A stretch of DNA of 13,172 bases from contig CAMPJM010000054.1 of assembly GCA_946886805.1 (NCBI GenBank), positions 1 to 13,172 of the forward strand. The letters are read 5' to 3'. Shown in pieces: positions 6,142-13,172 of the stretch (within the stretch, counting starts at the first letter, position 1; every line of letters begins with the position of its first letter). A model generated the notes under the pieces. The model was not told the origin of the DNA. It did not search any database and saw nothing but the letters and a program-made list of their open reading frames with translations. Both the position numbers and the translations under genes were made by a program. The DNA is from an uncultured Flammeovirgaceae bacterium (GTDB taxonomy: Bacteria > Bacteroidota > Bacteroidia > Cytophagales > Cyclobacteriaceae).

Positions 6142-7176
6142 ATGAAGACATCTATAAATTTGAAAAAAGGGGATTGGAGAAACAAGGTACTGATCATGGC
6201 CATGGCTTTGTTTATGGTGACGTGTGTTACCTTTGAAGGTGGCGTTGAAGGGCCCGAGACTGCTCTTATTGGCGAAACGGTCACCTTCACAGTTCATCCT
6301 TTAATTGATCGACCTAATGAAGGTAGGGACAATATAAGATTAGTACTTGGTTTTCTTGCTCCTAAAAGCTGGAATGCTGCCGAGAATGCCGTTATTACCT
6401 ATACCAGTGATGTGGACCAGGGCCTTCAGTCTGCATCTTTGATGCCTGAAAGTATTTTGGTCGCATATAGTGAGGACTTGGGAGGGGGTACTAAATTGAA
6501 TTGGCAGGATCTTTTACACAAGATGTATGGGGTCGGACCAAACGTTTTGCAGGATATGCAGTGGGTGGTCTATCAAACAGATAAAACCTATAATATCGCT
6601 GCAAATGAAGTAATCCACAGTGATTTCCACATCAAAATCAACGTAGGTCAACAGAATCTCAGGGCCAAACTTGGATTCTTTGTTGGTAACACCACAGAGG
6701 GTATCTGGATGGATAGTCATTACGAAGTGCAATATTCGGATTGCTTTGAGGTAACAGGAGGCAGAGGGGCTATAGTCGATTTTTGTGAGCTGCACCTAAA
6801 TTCAGCGACGCCAACTTCAGGAACGCAGGACGATATTATTACACTTATTTATCAGGGAGATATTTTGGAAAATGATCTACAGGATGCTGCCGAAGTGTAT
6901 TTATGTGCCACCGCCTATACTGATGCCGGAAACAGTTATGAGGTTTGCGGAAGTACGGAGAAGACAAGAATGACAAAGACACCTAATTCAGGTCAAACCT
7001 TTGAAATTTCAATATGGCCTGCGGGTTATTTTAATATCCCTGAGGGCGAAGAAATTACAGACATAGATTATAGCTTCACCAACGCAGATGGGTCCATCGA
7101 GGTAATGTCAAACATGTCAGATGAAGATGATACCACATGGCAACCTTTTAGCTACACCGTGTCTTGCAGTAATTAA
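6142..7176 (+). CDS. DUF4961-type PUL surface protein
   Basis: 344-residue exported protein. A basic N-terminus is followed by a hydrophobic stretch VLIMAMALFMVTC. Cys28 may be lipidated, but MVTC is a poor lipobox (Thr before Cys, Met at -3), and the following VTFEGG lacks the usual acidic export signal, so ordinary secretion is possible. The first half has beta-rich segments with the motifs VEGPETALIGETVTFTV, FLAPKSWNAAENAVITYTSD and GLQSASLMPESILVAYS, which I recognise from memory as DUF4961. The second half (from about 215, LNSATPTSGTQDDIITLIYQ) looks like a separate beta-sandwich ending in FSYTVSCSN. No enzyme motif is visible. It starts 23 bp after the DUF5004-type gene and ends 37 bp before SusC-like 1. 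Likely an accessory glycan-binding protein analogous to SusE/SusF, by inference from position and fold type only. Confidence 0.72.
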   Translation: MKTSINLKKGDWRNKVLIMAMALFMVTCVTFEGGVEGPETALIGETVTFTVHPLIDRPNEGRDNIRLVLGFLAPKSWNAAENAVITYTSDVDQGLQSASLMPESILVAYSEDLGGGTKLNWQDLLHKMYGVGPNVLQDMQWVVYQTDKTYNIAANEVIHSDFHIKINVGQQNLRAKLGFFVGNTTEGIWMDSHYEVQYSDCFEVTGGRGAIVDFCELHLNSATPTSGTQDDIITLIYQGDILENDLQDAAEVYLCATAYTDAGNSYEVCGSTEKTRMTKTPNSGQTFEISIWPAGYFNIPEGEEITDIDYSFTNADGSIEVMSNMSDEDDTTWQPFSYTVSCSN

Positions 7177-7213
7177 CCGGGAACAAAAATTTAATTATTA
7201 AAAAATCAAATAT

Positions 7214-10200
7214 ATGCTAGAATTTTACTTAAGAAATGGCATGAAAATAATTTTTCTCCTGCTTATCGCCATGATTGTGGCGAATAGCCCCGCCCTGGCT
7301 CAGGATCTTTCTGGAGATGTGCGCAAGGGGATTGTGCTGGATGACTATGGCAATCCGCTCCAAGGGGTGTCAATTGAAGTTGAGAACAGCGATTCTGTAG
7401 TAATTTCAGATGAAGATGGATTCTTCGAAATTACTGCAAGCGAAGGCAGCAGGCTCATTTTTCAACATCCTGAATTTTATACCTATGCGCTGACAGTGAA
7501 CGCAGGGTTAAAAGACATATTTGAAGTGCAACTGGTAGATAGTTACTTGAAAAATCCTGAAAAAATAGCGGTGCTTTATGGTACAGCGGAAAAAAATAAA
7601 ACAGTAGGTGCGATATCAACCGTTCATACCAACCAATTGACCACCTCGCTTTCGTCTAATTATGCATCTGCCCTGGCAGGCAGGCTACCGGGCTTATACG
7701 TGCAACAGAACCGGGGGATTAGGGCAACTTTTACTGACGTTAACACCAGCGCGGCCTTTGCCGGTGGACGTATACCGATGACGAATCGTGCAGTGCCGGG
7801 AGACAATACAATGTATGGCCTATCGCTAAGAGGGCAGAGTCCTGTTACAATCATTGACGGGATACAGCGTGATATTTATTCAATAGATCCTGCGAATATC
7901 GAATCGGTTTCACTTCAAAAAGATGCCCTTTCATCTATATTACTTGGCATGAGAAGTTCTCGTGGAATCTTATTGGTAACCACCAAAAAACCTTCTGAGG
8001 AAGGGTTTCAACTATCCTTTACCGGAGAAGTAGGCGTGCAACGGCCGTTGAAAATGCCTCGGCCGCTTAGTGGCTACCAATATGCTTACTTGCTCAACGA
8101 AGCCCTACAAAATATAGGGGAGGCACCAGCCTATTCGGCGGCAGACTTTGCGGCCTATCGAAATGGGGAAAATCCTTTTACACACCCTGATGTTGATTGG
8201 TACAATACTGTATTTCAAGAATCGGCACCAATTTCATCATTTAACCTCAATGCCAGCGGTGGCGGTAAGGTTGCGCGATATTCCGTGAGTCTAAATTATC
8301 TAAATCAGGAAGGCCATTTTAAGACGCTGGACGTAAATAGCTATAGAACTAATATAGAACTGGACCGCTACCTGTTTACCTCCAATATTGATATAGACGT
8401 AACGGACGACTTTAAAATGAGTTTGAACCTTTTTGGAAGAATACAGGAAGGGGTGCAGCCCGGAGCAGGAAGCAGCAATATATTAAATAACATGTATGTG
8501 ACGCCAAACAACGCTTATCCTATTTATAATCCTGATGATTCATACGGTGGTTCTGTAACTTTTACGAACAACCTGTATCAACAGGCACTTAACTCGGGAT
8601 ATATGCAGGACAATAGTCGCGACATAATGGCCAATATTGATCTTGACTATGATCTGGGCAGTTTGGTAAAAGGTTTGTCTGCGAAAGCAATAACCAATAT
8701 CTCCGTACAAAACCTGTCAGCCATCGTCCGCAACAAGCGTAGCATCGTGTACCAATATACTCCGGCCGAAGGGGAGGAGGAAGAACGCTATTCGTTCTAT
8801 GGCTCCAATTCACCCCAATCAAACAGCTTTAACTATGTAGGTACAAGTAGGTTTTGGTATGGACAATTGTCCCTTAACTACAACACTTTTATCGGAAAGC
8901 ATGAAATCAATGCCAAGCTATTTGGCGATAAGCGCATTGTTTCCCCTAATTTTGATTTGCCTGCCAAGTATAATAACCTTGCGGCACAGGCCAAATACAA
9001 CTATGCAGGAAAATATTTTGCTGAAGCCGCGATCGACTTTGGTAGTTTCAACCGGTATCCAACTGATCATCAGTGGGGAACATTTTACGCTTTTGGCCTT
9101 GGTTGGGATTTATCAAAAGAAAGCTTCCTCCAGCAGGTTGATTGGTTAAACCAGTTGAAAATAAGAGGTGTATATGGCAAAACTGGAAATGCAGATATGC
9201 GTGAAGCGGGATATTATAGCTGGCGGCAGACCTACGGCGGGGAGCTACAAGCATACCCCCAGGGCTACTCCAGATCTAATGGCGGGGGCATAGAGCCCAC
9301 CAACAATACCCTGGCGAATCCCAACATTACCTGGGAAAAAGCAGATAAGATAAGTGCCGGCGTGGATATTGCCCTTTTTAATAACCACCTTCAACTTACC
9401 GGAGATTATTTTTATGATACCTATTATGATCTTTTACAATCGCGTGGGAAAAGTATCGAATTGTTGGGGATAAATTACCCCGCTGAAAATATTGGTGAGC
9501 AGTTATTCAAGGGAGTAGAGCTTTCTCTTACCTACCAGAATAACATTGGTAATTTCAATTACTTCTTTACTGGCAACTGGTCGCAAATGGAAACCGAGAT
9601 CCTGTATATGGATGAGCAGTTCACCGAATACGCTTATAACAGGCACACCGGAAATCCTGTGAGTACTATTTTTGGCTTGCAAGCAGATGGCTTCTTTGAT
9701 TCGTATGAAGAAATAGAGGGTGCCGCTATTTTTGAAGGAGTACCTGTACAGCCCGGAGACATCAAATACAAAGATCTTAACAACGACGGCGTTATCGATT
9801 CTTACGATCAAACTGCAATCGGTAATACCAAGCCTTTATCTTTTTATGGACTTACTGCCGGATTTAACTTCAAAGGTTTTGATTTCAGCGTCTTGTTTCA
9901 GGGGGCATATAATAGAGACTTTTATCTAGGGGATCAAACGCTTCAGTCAGGTTTTCGACCTTTGAATTCTGGCTTTGGTCAGGCCTATCAAAACATAGTA
10001 GGGCGTTGGACACCTGAAACGGCCGAAACCGCCACCTATCCAAGACTGACGGCCGGTGGGAGCCAAAACAATGCGCCAAATCAGTGGACTTCGTTTTTTG
10101 TGGAATCAGGCGATTATTTAAGACTTAAAAATATAAGCCTTGGCTATACGCTGCCTTATAAATGGACTGGTCATCATGGAGTGTCTGCTGTTCGTTTATT

Positions 10201-10321
10201 TGTGAATGCACAAAATATCTGGACAAAATCCGCGACCAAGCTGGTAGATCCGGAAGTAGTTTCTTTTGGAAACTATCCAATTCAACAGGTAATCAGCGGA
10301 GGCGTAAATATTAAATTGTAA
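7214..10321 (+). CDS. SusC/RagA family TonB-dependent transporter 1 (variant plug)
   Basis: 1035-residue outer-membrane transporter that imports glycan oligosaccharides with energy from TonB. A signal peptide ends near ALAQ (27-30). A carboxypeptidase-regulatory-like domain follows (about 36-108; GIVLDDYGNPLQGVSIEV, DEDGFFEI). The segment that is usually LDEVVVVGYG reads PEKIAVLYGT (115-124), so the TonB box is atypical. The plug (about 125-260) has GRLPGLYVQQ, an extended stretch to GRIPMTNRAVPGDN, SLRGQSPVTIIDGIQRD, and KDALSSILLGMRSSRGILLV in place of the common KDAxATAIYGxRGANGVILV. The beta-barrel runs to the C-terminus (SGGVNIKL). A calcium-loop-like DLNNDGVIDSYD lies near 853-864, usual for SusC proteins. 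The ATG at 7214 follows an A-rich leader; ATG 7241 would give a shorter classic signal peptide and is equally possible. Its likely partner is SusD-like 2, 29 bp downstream. Confidence 0.93.
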   Translation: MLEFYLRNGMKIIFLLLIAMIVANSPALAQDLSGDVRKGIVLDDYGNPLQGVSIEVENSDSVVISDEDGFFEITASEGSRLIFQHPEFYTYALTVNAGLKDIFEVQLVDSYLKNPEKIAVLYGTAEKNKTVGAISTVHTNQLTTSLSSNYASALAGRLPGLYVQQNRGIRATFTDVNTSAAFAGGRIPMTNRAVPGDNTMYGLSLRGQSPVTIIDGIQRDIYSIDPANIESVSLQKDALSSILLGMRSSRGILLVTTKKPSEEGFQLSFTGEVGVQRPLKMPRPLSGYQYAYLLNEALQNIGEAPAYSAADFAAYRNGENPFTHPDVDWYNTVFQESAPISSFNLNASGGGKVARYSVSLNYLNQEGHFKTLDVNSYRTNIELDRYLFTSNIDIDVTDDFKMSLNLFGRIQEGVQPGAGSSNILNNMYVTPNNAYPIYNPDDSYGGSVTFTNNLYQQALNSGYMQDNSRDIMANIDLDYDLGSLVKGLSAKAITNISVQNLSAIVRNKRSIVYQYTPAEGEEEERYSFYGSNSPQSNSFNYVGTSRFWYGQLSLNYNTFIGKHEINAKLFGDKRIVSPNFDLPAKYNNLAAQAKYNYAGKYFAEAAIDFGSFNRYPTDHQWGTFYAFGLGWDLSKESFLQQVDWLNQLKIRGVYGKTGNADMREAGYYSWRQTYGGELQAYPQGYSRSNGGGIEPTNNTLANPNITWEKADKISAGVDIALFNNHLQLTGDYFYDTYYDLLQSRGKSIELLGINYPAENIGEQLFKGVELSLTYQNNIGNFNYFFTGNWSQMETEILYMDEQFTEYAYNRHTGNPVSTIFGLQADGFFDSYEEIEGAAIFEGVPVQPGDIKYKDLNNDGVIDSYDQTAIGNTKPLSFYGLTAGFNFKGFDFSVLFQGAYNRDFYLGDQTLQSGFRPLNSGFGQAYQNIVGRWTPETAETATYPRLTAGGSQNNAPNQWTSFFVESGDYLRLKNISLGYTLPYKWTGHHGVSAVRLFVNAQNIWTKSATKLVDPEVVSFGNYPIQQVISGGVNIKL

Positions 10322-10350
10322 TTCCACTTAACGAATTAATAACGAGTAAG

Positions 10351-12066
10351 ATGAACAATAAACTATATAAGATTTTCATAGGCCTTGCACTTACTGCTTC
10401 CTTATCGTCGTGTGAAGAAGACTTTGAGGCAGTTCCATTGGAGCAATATACACTGGATTATATATTCAGTACGGCCGACTCTACCGGAGTAGAAGCCCGA
10501 AAATACCTTAACACAATTTACAGTTACATGCGAAACGGCCATAATAGGGTGGGGGGCGATTATTTAGATGCTGCTTCAGATGATGCGATCTCTTCCAATA
10601 CTTCCAACACAGATGTGTTTCGGCTTGTGACAGGTGCGTATAACGAAACCTGGACAGTGCCTGCGGACATGCAATGGGGCTATTACTACGAAGCTATTCG
10701 ACGGTCTACGGAATTTATAACAAATATAGAGGTAGTACCTGTGCAGGAAACTTATAACGGTATTCCCCTGGCCAAAGTGTGGAAGGCAGAGGTGAGATTT
10801 CTTCGTGCGTTCTTCTATTTTAATTTGGTGAAGCGTTATGGTGGTGTGCCTTTGATGGGCGATAAAGTCTACGGTCTCGAAGATGACCTTGAAATTCCCA
10901 GAAGATCTTTTGAAGAAAACATAAACTACATTGTGAGTGAATTGGATGCCGTTCAGGACAGCCTCCGTACGTTTCCTGTTTCAAACCAACAGGCCAATAG
11001 TCATGTGGTGACAAGGGAGGCGGCACTGGCATTAAAGTCCAGAGTGCTGCTCTATGCAGCAAGCCCACTTTTTAACGGAGAAAATATAGAACCAGGAAAT
11101 CCATTGACCGGGTATGCTGATTACAGCGCAGACCGTTGGAAAAACGCTGCAGATGCGGCGAGAGTGTTGATGGAAGAAGGCGTTTTTTCCCTTGTCCCAA
11201 ATTTCAAGGACGTTTTTATAACAGAAGGTAATACGGAGGTGATATTTTTCAGGTCCGGGGGGGAAAACGAAGGGGTGGAAACTGACAATGGACCTTTAGG
11301 ATTTGTGGGAGATGCCCTGGGGTTTGGCAGAACAAGTCCAACGCAGAACCTTGTAGATGCTTTTCCATTTGTAGATGGGAAGTCTATAGATGATCCTGAT
11401 TCGGATTACACCTACGATCCAAATAATCCCTATGCGAACCGGGATCCTCGTTTGGATTATACGGTGCTTCACAATGGTTCACAATGGCTCAATACGACAT
11501 TGGAAACTCATGAAGGAGGAAATAATAATCCGCTGATAGCAGCCCAAAATACCAGAACCAGCTATTACCTCAGAAAATTCATGGGTAATTTCGAAAACCG
11601 CAACGTGTATGAATCAACGGTACACGATTGGGTAGTGTTCAGGTATGCCGAAATCTTGCTCAATTTCGCCGAAGCGCAGAATGAATACGCAGGCCCTGAT
11701 CAGGAAGTATATCAGGTGCTGAAAGACTTAAGAGCAAGAGCTGGCATTGAAGCAGGCGATGACGGAATGTACGGCCTGAAAGAAAATATGACTAAAGACG
11801 AGATGCGTCAGGCAATTCACAATGAAAGAAGAATCGAAATGGCTTTTGAAGAGCAGCGTTATTGGGACATCCGAAGGTGGAAAGTAGCAGAGGATGTGTT
11901 CAGCGAACCTTTATACGGAATGAATATCATAAAGTCGCTAACAGCAACGACTTACAATGTAGTACCTGTTGTAACGGCCTCATTCGAAGAACGCAGATAC
12001 TTGTATCCAATTCCTTACGAAGAGGTAATTAAAAACGAAAATATGGTGCAAAATCCGGGCTGGTAA
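10351..12066 (+). CDS. RagB/SusD family glycan-binding lipoprotein 2
   Basis: 571-residue surface lipoprotein of the SusD/RagB family. The signal peptide has lipidated Cys21 after SLSS, followed by acidic EEDFE. Family marks in order: AEVRFLRAFFYFNLVKRYGG with GVPLMGDKVY, ALKSRVLLYAASPLFNGENI, GRTSPTQNLVDAFPFVDGKS, NPYANRDPRLDY, FRYAEILLNFAEAQNEY, LRARAGIE, then IHNERRIEMAFEEQRYWD and IRRW around 488-510, ending NPGW. It shares many of these stretches with SusD-like 1 (GVPLxGDKV, AASPL.NG, W..AADAA), so the two are probably paralogues of one subfamily. It starts 29 bp after SusC-like 1 and ends 39 bp before SusC-like 2, so it can pair with either; the conventional SusC-then-SusD order points to SusC-like 1. 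No truncation or frameshift is seen. Confidence 0.94.
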   Translation: MNNKLYKIFIGLALTASLSSCEEDFEAVPLEQYTLDYIFSTADSTGVEARKYLNTIYSYMRNGHNRVGGDYLDAASDDAISSNTSNTDVFRLVTGAYNETWTVPADMQWGYYYEAIRRSTEFITNIEVVPVQETYNGIPLAKVWKAEVRFLRAFFYFNLVKRYGGVPLMGDKVYGLEDDLEIPRRSFEENINYIVSELDAVQDSLRTFPVSNQQANSHVVTREAALALKSRVLLYAASPLFNGENIEPGNPLTGYADYSADRWKNAADAARVLMEEGVFSLVPNFKDVFITEGNTEVIFFRSGGENEGVETDNGPLGFVGDALGFGRTSPTQNLVDAFPFVDGKSIDDPDSDYTYDPNNPYANRDPRLDYTVLHNGSQWLNTTLETHEGGNNNPLIAAQNTRTSYYLRKFMGNFENRNVYESTVHDWVVFRYAEILLNFAEAQNEYAGPDQEVYQVLKDLRARAGIEAGDDGMYGLKENMTKDEMRQAIHNERRIEMAFEEQRYWDIRRWKVAEDVFSEPLYGMNIIKSLTATTYNVVPVVTASFEERRYLYPIPYEEVIKNENMVQNPGW

Positions 12067-12105
12067 ACCTTGGGGAATCTAACAATATTAAAGCAACAAA
12101 TAGAT

Positions 12106-13172
12106 ATGAAGAAAATTATACTGTTATTAATGTTTACCCTTTCCCTGCAAATGGTGTATGCCCAGCAGGAGGTTGTCAAAGGAAAGGTTTCTTCCGCTTT
12201 AGGAGAAACCCTCCCAGGTGTGAATGTGGTAATTAAGGGAACTTATAGGGGAACCGTTACCGACGTTGACGGGAACTTTTCTGTGTCGGTGAATCCGCAA
12301 GATACACTTTCGCTATCTTTTATCGGTTTTGAAACTATTGAAATACCGGTTGGAAATCAGAGCTTTTTGGAAGTTACCTTATATCCCAACCTCACCTCTT
12401 TAGATGAGGTAATAGTAGTAGGGTTTGGCGAGGTGACGCGTATAACCAATACCGGTGCTGTCAGTTCCCTGGCCGCAAGAGATATTGAAACCGTTCCGGT
12501 TCCTAATGTTCAAAATGCCTTACAAGGTAGAATGCCAGGCTTCTTTTCGCAACAACGTTCGGGCCAGCCAGGTCGGGATGCTTCTGATTTCTTTATCAGG
12601 GGCGTCAGTTCATTAAATCCGGAAGGAAACCGGCCCTTAATTATTGTAGATGATATACAATACACCTACGAGCAGTTGCAACAAATCAACGTCAATGAGA
12701 TCGAGAGCATTTCTATTTTGAAAGATGCTTCCACTACTGCCATATATGGTATAAAAGGTGCAAACGGCGTGTTGGTAGTAAGGACTAGAAGAGGCCAGGA
12801 AGGAAAGCCAACAATTAATGTTAGATTGGAGGGAGGTTTACAAACACCTGTTCGCAAGCCGGAATTTTTGGACTCCTATAACACAGCCTTGCTGGTAAAT
12901 GAGGCATACGAAAATGACGGTTTACAGCCTCAGTTTACCGAACGTGACCTGGAACTGTTTAAAAGCGGCGAAGATCCTTATGGACATCCTAATGTAGATT
13001 GGTACGATGCCATATTTGATGATTTTGCCTGGCAGCAAAATATGAACCTGGATATTTCCGGTGGGTCGCAAAGATTGAAATACTTTGTTTCGGGAGGGGC
13101 GTTCTCGCAAAATGGATTAATGACCGATTTTGATGACCCCTTTAATGAAGTAAACAATAATTACTTTTACAG
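12106..13172 (+). CDS. SusC/RagA family TonB-dependent transporter 2, partial (3' end beyond window)
   Basis: The reading frame is open from ATG 12106 to the last base (355 codons plus two bases) with no stop, so the gene is cut by the window end; full SusC proteins are about 1000 residues. The signal peptide MKKIILLLLMFTL-like start ends at YAQ (18-20). A carboxypeptidase-regulatory-like domain follows (about 24-95; GETLPGVNVVIKG, GTVTDVDGNFSV). The TonB box region LDEVIVVGFG (99-108) is canonical. The plug has NALQGRMPGFFSQQ, DFFIRGVSSLN, LIIVDDIQ, INVNEIESISILKDAS and TTAIYGIKGANGVLVVRT, then the first barrel segments (NVDWYDAIF, QNMNLDISGG). It follows SusD-like 2 by 39 bp. Unlike SusC-like 1 it belongs to the ordinary SusC type, so the operon holds two unrelated-looking transporter types. 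A SusD partner is expected directly downstream, outside the window. Confidence 0.93.
   Translation, partial: MKKIILLLMFTLSLQMVYAQQEVVKGKVSSALGETLPGVNVVIKGTYRGTVTDVDGNFSVSVNPQDTLSLSFIGFETIEIPVGNQSFLEVTLYPNLTSLDEVIVVGFGEVTRITNTGAVSSLAARDIETVPVPNVQNALQGRMPGFFSQQRSGQPGRDASDFFIRGVSSLNPEGNRPLIIVDDIQYTYEQLQQINVNEIESISILKDASTTAIYGIKGANGVLVVRTRRGQEGKPTINVRLEGGLQTPVRKPEFLDSYNTALLVNEAYENDGLQPQFTERDLELFKSGEDPYGHPNVDWYDAIFDDFAWQQNMNLDISGGSQRLKYFVSGGAFSQNGLMTDFDDPFNEVNNNYFY

Noticed and set aside
8859..9149. Plus-strand open frame of 96 codons, and similar frames on both strands inside the large genes (for example 4366-4737 minus, 9503-9811 minus)
   Set aside because: They overlap strongly supported SusC/SusD genes in other frames, and their translations show no recognisable domain or signal.
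3819..13172. Xylan-type tandem SusCD (Xus-like) assignment
   Set aside because: Two transporter genes, an esterase and a sugar porter recall xylan loci, but no xylanase, xylosidase or hybrid two-component sensor is present and the gene order differs, so no substrate is assigned.

Overview
The window reads as an accessory glycan-uptake region (a polysaccharide utilization locus, PUL) from a member of the Bacteroidota. The evidence is two SusC-like TonB-dependent transporters, two SusD-like lipoproteins, lipobox cysteines followed by acidic residues, start codons preceded by A-rich rather than strong Shine-Dalgarno sequence, and promoter candidates of the Bacteroidota TTTG / TAnnTTTG type. Base composition is moderate by eye. 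A non-gut, Cytophagales- or Flavobacteriia-like source is plausible, but the rank below phylum is a guess.

Left arm (1-3521). A 12-TM sugar porter of the MFS (58-1386, +) converges on a secreted esterase D/CE1-type alpha/beta hydrolase (1619-2437, -). The 232-bp convergent gap holds a 21-bp-period direct repeat and an array of five octamers. Upstream of the esterase on the same strand, 46 bp away, is a LacI-family regulator (2484-3521, -), so the two may form a lacI-esterase bicistron.

Control region (3522-3818). This 297-bp divergent spacer carries a perfect TAnnTTTG -7 element reading towards lacI. On the other side it has an A/T tract, a -33/-7-like pair reading towards the uptake operon, and, just after the expected transcription start, a perfect 15-bp palindrome suited to a LacI-family dimer.

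Right arm (3819-13172, all +). Six genes with gaps of only 23-53 bp form one probable operon: SusD-like 1, a DUF5004-type small lipoprotein, a DUF4961-type surface protein, SusC-like 1 with an aberrant TonB box and plug, SusD-like 2, and a canonical SusC-like 2 that runs off the window end. The operon starts with SusD rather than SusC.

Inferred function: SusC/SusD pairs bind a glycan at the cell surface and import its oligosaccharides. The DUF5004/DUF4961 proteins are probably accessory surface binders. The esterase removes acyl groups, the MFS porter moves released sugar across the inner membrane, and LacI represses until a sugar effector appears. No glycoside hydrolase or polysaccharide lyase lies in the window, so the substrate cannot be named; an acylated hemicellulose-like glycan is only a guess from the esterase. 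I see no RNA genes, CRISPR arrays or insertion sequences.
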